NCBI RefSeq assembly: GCF_947492965.1
Contig: NZ_CANLOZ010000004.1
Location: 496,001-560,000, forward strand
DNA length: 64,000 nt
From: an uncultured Aquimarina sp.
GTDB lineage: Bacteria; Bacteroidota; Bacteroidia; Flavobacteriales; Flavobacteriaceae
Direction of reading: 5' to 3'
The notes beneath the pieces were generated by a model. The model searched no databases. It was not told where the DNA came from and saw nothing but the letters and a program-made list of their open reading frames with translations. The position numbers and the translations under genes were made by a program. Position 1 is the stretch's first letter. Every line of letters starts with the position of its first letter. Below are positions 9,156 to 17,241 of this stretch, in pieces.

Positions 9156-12100
9156 ATGGCAACAATACGATTAGAAGAAATTACAACACAATATCGATCT
9201 TTTGTTGATGATCAGGTATTGACAGCAGAACAATTAAATACTATAATAGAATATTTTGAAGATCAAAATCGACTTATTCGTATTTGTTTAAGTGGAGTCG
9301 GAATTGTCTGTGGTTTAGATGTTTTGTATGAAGAAAATAGTTCTATAATCATTTCGGATGGATGTGCAGTAACCACAGATGGAGATTTGGTAAAGTATCT
9401 TTCTAAGACATATACACATATCAAAGTTTTTGAGGATAGCGAAGCCAATTATAGCAAATTTGATACTATCAATACCATCCATGAACTGATTACCACAGAA
9501 GAATCAGAAACTACGGAATCCCTTGCCTTGAGTGAATTAGAAGATATAAACGATAAAGTAGTTGTGCTGTATCTAGAAAATTTTGCAAAAGAAGAAACGC
9601 CATGTACTTCTACCGATTGCGATACTCAAGGCCAAGAACAAGTTGCCAACATTAGAATCTTATTAGTATCTAAAAATGATGCAAAAACAATTAGTAATCA
9701 ATCTAATGATCCAATCTTTAGCAAACATAGTACTACAAAGAAGTTTATAAATCTTCCAGAATTAGCGGTAAAACGTATTATCCTAACAAACCAATACATA
9801 GTAGACAATTCTGGTAATACTGTTATTTCTCAAAACTCTAATACAACAAATTATTACCGATTAAAGAAAAGCTATTACGATGTAATTAAAAGTACTTCTA
9901 TCATAACAGATTTAAAAAAAGCCATTACTCGTCTATTTACGGATTTTAGAACTTTATTAGATACAGATTCTTTAGAAGTAAATAGCATCAAAGGTATTAT
10001 TGATAATATAGATGGTTTATTTGATTTTAGTATAAATGATATTCCTATAGATATTCAATATAGATATGACCTTTTAAAAGATTTGATAAGTACCTATACA
10101 GAAATTAAATGTTTATTATTCGATTTAAGATGGGTTTGTTGTCCGAATAGAAACGCATTTCCGAAGCATCTTTTATTAGGTGAATTAGTTCCTGAAGAAA
10201 GTTATCTCGAATGTAGGCATAGTTTTTATCCTTCATCAATTATTACCGATGGTAAAGAAAAATGGTTAGAAATACGAAACCTAATTCTGCGTATGCACTA
10301 TATGTTAGAAGAGTATCGAATTACACCATCTGCTTTTACTGCAATAAAAGTGACACCATCAAGAGACTATGATGAAGATTTAAGCAAAAGATCAATACCT
10401 TATTATTTCAGTACTTCTAAAAACCTTATTCAGAATTGGAATTATACAAAAACCAAGAAGTTTCAGGAGGATCAGAATTTAGGATATCGGAGTTCGAATC
10501 TATCCAGTAATGATACTATTCAAAACCCTTTAGATTATAATATTGACACAAACGATTTCTATAGAATTGAAGGTCATTTGGGAAAGGACTATCGTACTGC
10601 AATAAAAGATCTGGATACTATAAAAACCGAAAAGGGGTTAGCGTTTGATATAAAAGTGTTAAGTATTGACGAGGCCTTAGAAAGTTTGGATTTATCGGAT
10701 TATAAATGTCAATTCGAAGATCTTAATGCAGTATTAAAAGCCTGGAGAGCAGAACAAAATTGTTTGAATGCAAGTGTAGCTAGATTTTTCTCAGGTTTTA
10801 GTTTACAAGATAAAGGAAAACACAAATATTACAGAGTAAATAGTTTTGAAACCAATAATACTGGACTTGTAGCTGAAGAGCGTTCTTTTTTAGCTCCGAT
10901 CGCTCTTGATACTAGTAGAACTGCTTCTATAAACATATTGGCTCTGGAGACTAATTTTGCAAATATAGGAGGTTTTGAAACAGTATATAATGTAGATACA
11001 GTAGTAGAAGAAAATATTATCAAAGAAGAAGATGTTTTAGGAAAATTTATAGATAAAGCATTTAAAGAAAAACCAGAAGGCTCTGCAGAGGATATTATCG
11101 CAGTAATTAAAAAAGATATAGCGGAGGATCCTGTTATTTCTGCGTGGGAAACAGAAATAAAAGAAGTAGCAATAGATCAGCCAGCAGAGATATTAGCACA
11201 TACAAAAGTAGCTACTCGATATATTCCTAACAGTGTAGAGGAAATGGAACCGCAGCGAATTAATGATTACAAGATCACGATTGAGAGTCTATGCGAAAAA
11301 GTAGAAGCCTATAAAAAGCGAACTACAGGATTATTATACTCGCAAGCATCAAACTATCAAAGAACAGGTTTTGAACAGCAATATGCATTGTTGTTAAATC
11401 AATTGTCGATTAATTGTTGTGCAGCAGAGAAAATAGAAATACTACTAGATGAAATTCAAAAGCGCAAAGAAGAAGTTCTTTCCCAAAAACTATTGTCAAA
11501 ATTTGTAGAAAAAAATTCTGGATTAGAGCATAAAGCAGGTGTAAGACCAGGAGGAACTTTTGTAATGGTATACAGAGGGAGAACCAAAACACAAGGATTA
11601 TCAATAGCCAATAATGCGTTTTTATCATTAGCACCTGTGACAAATGCAGTTACACCACTTAGTTTTTCTGCTATAAATAATCCTATCACGTTAAACCCGC
11701 TTACGAATATAAATACCAATAGTTTAGCACTAAATCCAATACTTCCAGAACTAAGTGTAGCTAATCTCACAGGACTAAACGACCTTTTTTCCGTTCCAAT
11801 TTCTAATGTTACAGAAAATACAGTGGTAGCAGATTTTTCATTACCGTATATGTGTTGTTCTGATTGTGCTCCAACAGCATTTATTATTCCTAAACAACCT
11901 GTTTCACTTCGATTACCTGTGGATCATATTTGTCTACATAATGAAACTGCTCCAATTCCTTTCGAAGTAGTTCCAGTAGATGGAATTGTGGCTGCAAGCG
12001 TTGATGAAAGCCAAAATGGAGGAGTTGTACAGATAGATGGTCGATTCTTCTTTGATGCTAGTCAAGTGACAGAAGAATTGTTAGGTAATGAAATAGCGTT

Positions 12101-12959
12101 TACAGTAAATGATCAAATTACAGATGCTAAAATCACAGTTTTTAAAAGACCAGAGTTTGATTTTGAAAATTCTGAACCACGTTATTCTAATGATAATACG
12201 ATAGCCTCAGTAAACTTTACTGTGCAAGGAGTTAACCTTCCTACGGGTGTTACTTATTTCTGGGATTTTGGAGACAATACATTGCCGGATAACCGAACAG
12301 ATGAAAACCCAAGGCATGAGTTTAAACTTCCTGTAAATGATGATAATTTAGTAACTGTTACTTTAACAATTACTAATGGAAAATGTAGTCATGATGTTTC
12401 TCATGATATTCAGTTTGAAGTAGAAGTAATCGATACAGATTGTGTAATTGATGCAAAAGGAACTATCCAAAAAGGATTTGAAGAATTACCACAGTTTAGT
12501 GATTTATCCGAAGAAATAAGAGTCAACATTTTTGAGCCTACATCGACACTTTACAAAACTGTAGTAGAGGATATGGATGCATTTATTGCAGGTAAGTTCA
12601 ATGATCAACTAGGGAACGGTTTTGGCCCTCTAATTACGACAACCGCAGAAGCAATTTTAAAAAGAATTCAAGAACAAGATAGTTTCGAATTTAACGCTTT
12701 AACCAACATTTTCAGACTACAAATACAATTGTTCTATGCTATTTTATGCTGTCAGTCCAATGATCAAATCGAAGAATTCAGAGGAGAATTAGAAGAGGTA
12801 TTGGCATCTATTACAAGGGCATTAGAAGAGTTTAGAAATAATCAAATGATTGTGGATACTGATGGAAGATTAAAAGAATTTTTAGAAATCACATTCGAAA
12901 AAGTATCGGACAAACCTCTTTTAGAAGAGAGAATCAAAGAACAATTAGAACTTTTATAA
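9156..12959 (+). CDS. eCIS-associated 1267-residue protein with PKD domain
   Basis: The function is unknown. The N-terminus reads SFVDDQVLTAEQLNTIIEYF followed by a GVGIVCGLDV motif, which looks like a structural anchoring domain. A PKD/Ig-like domain lies at about residues 1005-1095, with the hallmark TYFWDFGDN at about 1033. The remaining C-terminus is helical. Several cysteine pairs (WVCCP, NCCAAE, YMCCSDC, LCCQS) recur. It sits between the second wedge gene and the tape measure gene, where fibre or plug proteins are found in Afp and AlgoCIS. I infer a baseplate-periphery, fibre or receptor-binding role. It could instead be a baseplate cage part. Confidence 0.55.
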   Translation: MATIRLEEITTQYRSFVDDQVLTAEQLNTIIEYFEDQNRLIRICLSGVGIVCGLDVLYEENSSIIISDGCAVTTDGDLVKYLSKTYTHIKVFEDSEANYSKFDTINTIHELITTEESETTESLALSELEDINDKVVVLYLENFAKEETPCTSTDCDTQGQEQVANIRILLVSKNDAKTISNQSNDPIFSKHSTTKKFINLPELAVKRIILTNQYIVDNSGNTVISQNSNTTNYYRLKKSYYDVIKSTSIITDLKKAITRLFTDFRTLLDTDSLEVNSIKGIIDNIDGLFDFSINDIPIDIQYRYDLLKDLISTYTEIKCLLFDLRWVCCPNRNAFPKHLLLGELVPEESYLECRHSFYPSSIITDGKEKWLEIRNLILRMHYMLEEYRITPSAFTAIKVTPSRDYDEDLSKRSIPYYFSTSKNLIQNWNYTKTKKFQEDQNLGYRSSNLSSNDTIQNPLDYNIDTNDFYRIEGHLGKDYRTAIKDLDTIKTEKGLAFDIKVLSIDEALESLDLSDYKCQFEDLNAVLKAWRAEQNCLNASVARFFSGFSLQDKGKHKYYRVNSFETNNTGLVAEERSFLAPIALDTSRTASINILALETNFANIGGFETVYNVDTVVEENIIKEEDVLGKFIDKAFKEKPEGSAEDIIAVIKKDIAEDPVISAWETEIKEVAIDQPAEILAHTKVATRYIPNSVEEMEPQRINDYKITIESLCEKVEAYKKRTTGLLYSQASNYQRTGFEQQYALLLNQLSINCCAAEKIEILLDEIQKRKEEVLSQKLLSKFVEKNSGLEHKAGVRPGGTFVMVYRGRTKTQGLSIANNAFLSLAPVTNAVTPLSFSAINNPITLNPLTNINTNSLALNPILPELSVANLTGLNDLFSVPISNVTENTVVADFSLPYMCCSDCAPTAFIIPKQPVSLRLPVDHICLHNETAPIPFEVVPVDGIVAASVDESQNGGVVQIDGRFFFDASQVTEELLGNEIAFTVNDQITDAKITVFKRPEFDFENSEPRYSNDNTIASVNFTVQGVNLPTGVTYFWDFGDNTLPDNRTDENPRHEFKLPVNDDNLVTVTLTITNGKCSHDVSHDIQFEVEVIDTDCVIDAKGTIQKGFEELPQFSDLSEEIRVNIFEPTSTLYKTVVEDMDAFIAGKFNDQLGNGFGPLITTTAEAILKRIQEQDSFEFNALTNIFRLQIQLFYAILCCQSNDQIEEFRGELEEVLASITRALEEFRNNQMIVDTDGRLKEFLEITFEKVSDKPLLEERIKEQLELL

Positions 12960-12962
12960 GTA

Positions 12963-14612
12963 ATGGGTAATAGCAAGCATATCATAAATAAAGTACTCTT
13001 TGAGGTAAATACGGCCGATACTAAAACGGCATATTACCTCAAAGATCATCTAGATGTGTTTTTAAAAGATAGTTTATTGCCTACGATTACCTCTTATTTT
13101 AATAGTGTACAAACATTTGGGGATCAAATCTTACGATTCGATACACTTAGACTAGATATTGATTGTACTAATGTAAAAGATCAAGTACAACTCCAGTTGG
13201 ATGTCGTCAAGGCATTTCAAAAGAAATTGGGGAATATGGATGATAAAGCGTTTTTAAATACAAAAGATGCTCCATTCTTACGAACTACCAAAGAGAAAAG
13301 TGATGTAGATGCATTTTTCCATTTTTTAAAAACAGGAAGAAATCCTTGGTGGGATTCAGAAAAGAAATTAGAAGATCCATTATTGATAAATACAATTATA
13401 TCCAGGAAGAATTTTAAGAAGGAACTTTTAGAAAAGATAGGAAATTCAAATGTTCGAAAAAGATTGATATATCAATTTTCGGATGAGGTTTTGATTAGTA
13501 TTTTCAGTAGTAGGAAAAATAATATTTCTTTTCCGAAAGCACTAACAAACCAAAATAAGCGAGAACAATTCTGGGATTCAATCATAAGGTTTCAGAGGCA
13601 TAAAAATAAAGAAATACTTCATGAAGAGTTTAATAAATTAGATCACTTTGGTACAAAAAATACTATTCAAAAAGAGGTTTCTCAATTTTTCAAAGAACAC
13701 TTAAGATTAAAAGATTTTACAAAAAAGGATCTACTTCCTGAAGAAATCAAACTATCAGAACTGCAAAGCATAATTGAGAAAGTATGTACTAAACAAATCA
13801 AATTAGCACTAGAAGCAAATAAGGTATTTAAACTTTCACCTAAGAACATTGAAAAGCACATTGATGATAAATTCAAAAAGAATATAAACAACAAGGTGCT
13901 AAAGAAATTAATCGTCGAAATTACGAAGGAATTATCAACCTTTGTGAAAGAAAAACAAGCTGGTTCACGAAAAGCAATACAATCTTTTGTCGAAGAATTA
14001 TTAGATGAACAACTAGCCGTCGAGGTAGATAATAATTTACAAAATATTGATATCGCCGAAGATCAAATATTTCAGTATACAGAAGAAGAAATAGATGAAA
14101 TAGAAGATCTTGCTATTTACATACATAATGCAGGTTTGGTCTTGCTTCATCCTTATCTGAACATCTTGTTTGGTGCTTTGGGACTTTTAGATAAAGAAGG
14201 AGCAATAATTCCAGAAAAAGTAGAATTGGCAATCCATTTATTGCACTATCTGGCTACCAAAGAAGAAGAACCGATGGAAACAGACTTAACATTAGAAAAG
14301 TTCCTATGTGGTTACCCATTAGATAAACCAATTCGGAAGCATATAAAGCTCTCAAAAAGTTTTAAAGAAGAAAGTGAAAAATTACTGAATTCAGTTATCC
14401 AAAATTGGCAGGTGCTAAAGAACACTTCTGCAGATGGGTTGAGAGAAAACTTTATTAAAAGGGATGGTAAGTTGCTATTAGATCAAGAGTCTGGTAAACA
14501 TCGAATCATTATTGAGCGTAAAACTCAAGACCTACTATTAGAAAAACTTCCATGGAATCTAAATATGATTAAACTACCATGGTTCGATCAACTGATTTTT
14601 GTGGAATGGTGA
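12963..14612 (+). CDS. Contractile injection system tape measure protein (CIS_TMP, Afp14-like)
   Basis: The 549-residue product begins with HIINKVLFEVNTADTKTAYY, then a D-FLKDSLLPTITSYFN stretch, which matches the conserved N-terminus of the CIS tape measure family. The rest is charged and helical, with a second conserved-looking hydrophobic segment around residues 390-440 (YIHNAGLVLLHPYLNILFGALG). The family sets tube length and may occupy the lumen during assembly. The start lies three bases after the preceding stop, and the gene closes the structural part of the cluster before the cargo genes. Confidence 0.85.
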   Translation: MGNSKHIINKVLFEVNTADTKTAYYLKDHLDVFLKDSLLPTITSYFNSVQTFGDQILRFDTLRLDIDCTNVKDQVQLQLDVVKAFQKKLGNMDDKAFLNTKDAPFLRTTKEKSDVDAFFHFLKTGRNPWWDSEKKLEDPLLINTIISRKNFKKELLEKIGNSNVRKRLIYQFSDEVLISIFSSRKNNISFPKALTNQNKREQFWDSIIRFQRHKNKEILHEEFNKLDHFGTKNTIQKEVSQFFKEHLRLKDFTKKDLLPEEIKLSELQSIIEKVCTKQIKLALEANKVFKLSPKNIEKHIDDKFKKNINNKVLKKLIVEITKELSTFVKEKQAGSRKAIQSFVEELLDEQLAVEVDNNLQNIDIAEDQIFQYTEEEIDEIEDLAIYIHNAGLVLLHPYLNILFGALGLLDKEGAIIPEKVELAIHLLHYLATKEEEPMETDLTLEKFLCGYPLDKPIRKHIKLSKSFKEESEKLLNSVIQNWQVLKNTSADGLRENFIKRDGKLLLDQESGKHRIIIERKTQDLLLEKLPWNLNMIKLPWFDQLIFVEW

Positions 14613-14643
14613 AAAAGGGAATGTAAGATTTAAATAATATAAA

Positions 14644-14667
14644 TGTCACACTGAGCTTGTCGAAGTG
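14644..14667. repeat. Dispersed imperfect palindrome (CTGAGCTTGTCGAAG core)
   Basis: The spacer between the tape measure gene and the first cargo gene contains TGTCACACTGAGCTTG followed by TCGAAGTG. Its core CTGAGCTTGTCGAAG (14651-14665) resembles CTGAGGCTCTCGAAG at 36033-36047 in 12 of 15 positions. This looks like a member of a small intergenic repeat family; repeats of this type are common in Flavobacteriaceae. Confidence 0.5.
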
Positions 14668-14759
14668 AATTTAATAGCAAAAAGAACTAAAGGTCGAACG
14701 ATTTTATAAGTTTTCGAATAGAATACACAATTAGATATAAAATAATAAATAGATACGGC

Positions 14760-16496
14760 ATGAGATTACAGCGAAAGAAAAAACCAGGAGTTCAGCATCA
14801 GGGATCACAAGCTTTTATTCAGCCAAAACTAACGGTAGGACAGCCAGGTGATAAGTACGAAGTAGAAGCAGATAAAATGGCAGATCAGGTAGTAAATAAA
14901 CCTTCTTCCAAAACAGAAGGGGCTATTCAGAAAATGGGCTCTGAAGAAGAAGTGCAGCAAAAACCTTTAGCCAGTACAATAACTCCTTTGGTTCAGACAA
15001 GTATGTTTAAAGATAGAAATGAAGGAACCGTTCAGAAGATGGAAGAGGAAGAAGCAGTGCAACAAAAAGAGGAGGAGGAATCTGTTCAGAAGATGGAAGA
15101 AGAGGAAACCGTACAGTCCAAATGTGATGATTGTGAAAGTGAAGAAAGTGTACAAAAGATGGAAGAGGAAGAATCCGTACAAGCGAAGTCAAATCCGAAT
15201 GCTGTTTCTTCAGGTGTAAAGACCAACGCTTCGATAGAATCAAGATTGAAATCTAGTAAAGGCAGAGGAAATAAAATGTCTGGAGATACCAAAAATGAAA
15301 TGGAAGCAGGTTTTGGTGCGGATTTTAGTAATGTAACTATTCATACAGATACAAATGCAGTTCAGCTCAGTCAGGAATTGGGAGCACAAGCATTTACGCA
15401 TGGGAATGATGTGTATTTTAATAAAGGTAAATACAATCCCGATTCTAAAGCAGGAAAGCACTTATTAGCGCATGAATTAACACATACGGTTCAGCAAAGT
15501 GGGATGGTCAATAAGAAAATTCAAAAGAAGCATAAATTACAGAATGATCCTAAAGATGCACCATCAGGAATGGGGTGTGGTGTTCCTAATGATAGTGCGT
15601 TTGGAATGCAAATGAGTATTAATCATGGTGTCGGAAGCAGTAATTTAACAGAATCAGATAAAGCGATGTTATCAAACCTGGCAATGAATTGGCACGCTTC
15701 TGGAGGTAAAGATATTATTCGAATTGATGGTTTTGCTAGTATCGATGGGAAACCAACATTTAATTGGGGACTTTCCTGCGATAGAGCAGAAAAGGTTGCA
15801 GAAGAGTTGATGAATCCGTCAGATGGATCCCAAGGAATTCCAATGGTAAATATCAAAACTTTTGCCAATGGTGAGACCAATCAATTTTCAAAATCTCTCA
15901 GTCCTAACAGAAGAGCAGTAGTCACGATTCCAAGTACTGTTCCACCACCAACTCCAAAGAAAAAGAAACCTAAACAAAAGACTTTAACGCTGAATGTGGT
16001 TCATGTAAAAGGTAGTAGTGGAAACGTTTCAAGCGCTATTAATTATGCAAATAATGAGGTCTATCATCAAGCCAATATTAAAGTAAAGAAAGGAAAAGAA
16101 ATTAGTTTACCAACTTTTATATCAAAACTGATTATTGGTAATGATTTGGTTTTAGATGAATATCCCAACCCTACGAGTCCTACCAATGAAGAAAAAGCAT
16201 TGTTGCCTTTAAATCAAAAATCTGGAGAAATCACCTTGTTTTTTGTGAAAGAATTGAGTGCAGGTAGTTTAGGAGAAGCTTTTTGGCCAGCCACAGGAAC
16301 AGGACTTTTAGGAGTAGTAGTTAGTAATGTAGGAACAAATAATACTGTATCTCATGAAATGGGACATGTACTGCTAAACAGAGGAACACATGTCGTTCCG
16401 GATAATACATATTTAATGCATTCTACAGCTTCAAATCCCAAAAAACTTACTCCAGAGGAAATTAAAACCATGAGATCAAGCTCTTTCGTAAAGTAA
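14760..16496 (+). CDS. DUF4157 (eCIS core domain) cargo with OmpA-like and C-terminal zincin protease domains
   Basis: Four parts are visible in 578 residues. The N-terminal AFIQPKLTVGQPGDKYEVEA motif is typical of DUF4157 proteins. An acidic repeat tract at about 75-145 has copies of VQKMEEEE-type units. The DUF4157 domain at about 160-250 has LLAHELTHTVQQ, with its first His at 238. An OmpA-like segment follows at about 300-400 (DGFASIDGKPTFNWGLSCDRA). The C-terminus holds HEMGHVLLNRGTH (H532 to H544) followed by a YLMH Met-turn-like segment, which resembles a metzincin-like zinc protease. DUF4157 proteins are established eCIS cargo, so I infer a secreted protease toxin. Catalysis is not proven, because the third ligand is two residues further away than in classical metzincins. 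Confidence 0.75.
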   Translation: MRLQRKKKPGVQHQGSQAFIQPKLTVGQPGDKYEVEADKMADQVVNKPSSKTEGAIQKMGSEEEVQQKPLASTITPLVQTSMFKDRNEGTVQKMEEEEAVQQKEEEESVQKMEEEETVQSKCDDCESEESVQKMEEEESVQAKSNPNAVSSGVKTNASIESRLKSSKGRGNKMSGDTKNEMEAGFGADFSNVTIHTDTNAVQLSQELGAQAFTHGNDVYFNKGKYNPDSKAGKHLLAHELTHTVQQSGMVNKKIQKKHKLQNDPKDAPSGMGCGVPNDSAFGMQMSINHGVGSSNLTESDKAMLSNLAMNWHASGGKDIIRIDGFASIDGKPTFNWGLSCDRAEKVAEELMNPSDGSQGIPMVNIKTFANGETNQFSKSLSPNRRAVVTIPSTVPPPTPKKKKPKQKTLTLNVVHVKGSSGNVSSAINYANNEVYHQANIKVKKGKEISLPTFISKLIIGNDLVLDEYPNPTSPTNEEKALLPLNQKSGEITLFFVKELSAGSLGEAFWPATGTGLLGVVVSNVGTNNTVSHEMGHVLLNRGTHVVPDNTYLMHSTASNPKKLTPEEIKTMRSSSFVK

Positions 16497-16526
16497 CTTT
16501 TTTAATAATAATTGAAACTAACCATC

Positions 16527-17204
16527 ATGAAAGCATTATTAAATGATTTATATCTCTATGAACTGGTACTGTTGCTACTAGGTGTCTTTTTGTTTCTAAT
16601 TCTCAGTTCTGGATTGGTGTATTATATTATTAAGAAGGAAGAGATTAAAAAACTACTATTGTTTTTTCCAATTCCTATTTTAATGATAGGATATCCAAGT
16701 GTAAAAGAAATAACGATCTCATCAGATAAAATTGCATTTTCGAAGTATCAGGAAGAATACATTAATAATCCTGAAGATACTATTGCAAAACAAAACTTAG
16801 AAAAGCTCACTGAAAAACTCGAAGAGCGAGCTCATTCTCCAGAAGATATTATAGAGATTAGCAAAGCAAAATTGTTGTTAGGGAACAGCAAAGAAGCTGT
16901 GCAATATGCTAATAAAGCTATTAAAATAGAGAAAGAGAGAAAGGAGAGAACCGATTCAGAAAGTACGTCAATAACTAAAGATCCATCGGTCAATGCTTCA
17001 GTTAATTCTTCTCAAAAATCAAAAATTACTGCTCAGGCAAAGCAGTTAAAACAGTTAGCACGAATTCAGAATATGAAAAGCAATGATATAGATACCAATA
17101 CTTTAAATGCTAAGATAAATGAGTTAAAAGTTGATAAAGAACTAGTAGGAACCAAAGAAATCATAAAAAGAAAAGCTTTGGGGAATTTAAAGGTCAAAAG
17201 CTAA
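16527..17204 (+). CDS. Membrane-anchored helical protein between two eCIS cargo genes
   Basis: I do not recognise this family. From the ATG at 16527 it has 225 residues; a TTG at 16512 would add five. A strong membrane segment lies at about residues 12-35 (ELVLLLLGVFLFLILSSG), and a second hydrophobic stretch at about 44-60 (LLLFFPIPILMIGYP). A long soluble helical tail follows. It includes a TPR-like stretch near 85-135 (KLLLGNSKEAVQYANKAIKI) and a Ser/Lys-rich linker. It sits between two DUF4157 cargo genes on the same strand. It could protect the producer, anchor particles or help load cargo, but there is no direct evidence for any of these. Confidence 0.6.
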   Translation: MKALLNDLYLYELVLLLLGVFLFLILSSGLVYYIIKKEEIKKLLLFFPIPILMIGYPSVKEITISSDKIAFSKYQEEYINNPEDTIAKQNLEKLTEKLEERAHSPEDIIEISKAKLLLGNSKEAVQYANKAIKIEKERKERTDSESTSITKDPSVNASVNSSQKSKITAQAKQLKQLARIQNMKSNDIDTNTLNAKINELKVDKELVGTKEIIKRKALGNLKVKS

Positions 17205-17241
17205 AACACCGATATAACAGTAGATATCTGTATAGAGTAAC

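Noticed and set aside
15007..15292. Several minus-strand and alternate-frame ORFs opposite the acidic repeat tract
   Set aside because: They arise because GAA/GAG-rich codons read on the other strand give stop-free CTT/CTC runs; the real gene on the plus strand has known domains.
15471..15485. HELTH in the DUF4157 domain as proof of protease toxin activity
   Set aside because: This HExxH is shared by the whole DUF4157 family, including the second cargo here, so it does not show a toxin activity on its own.
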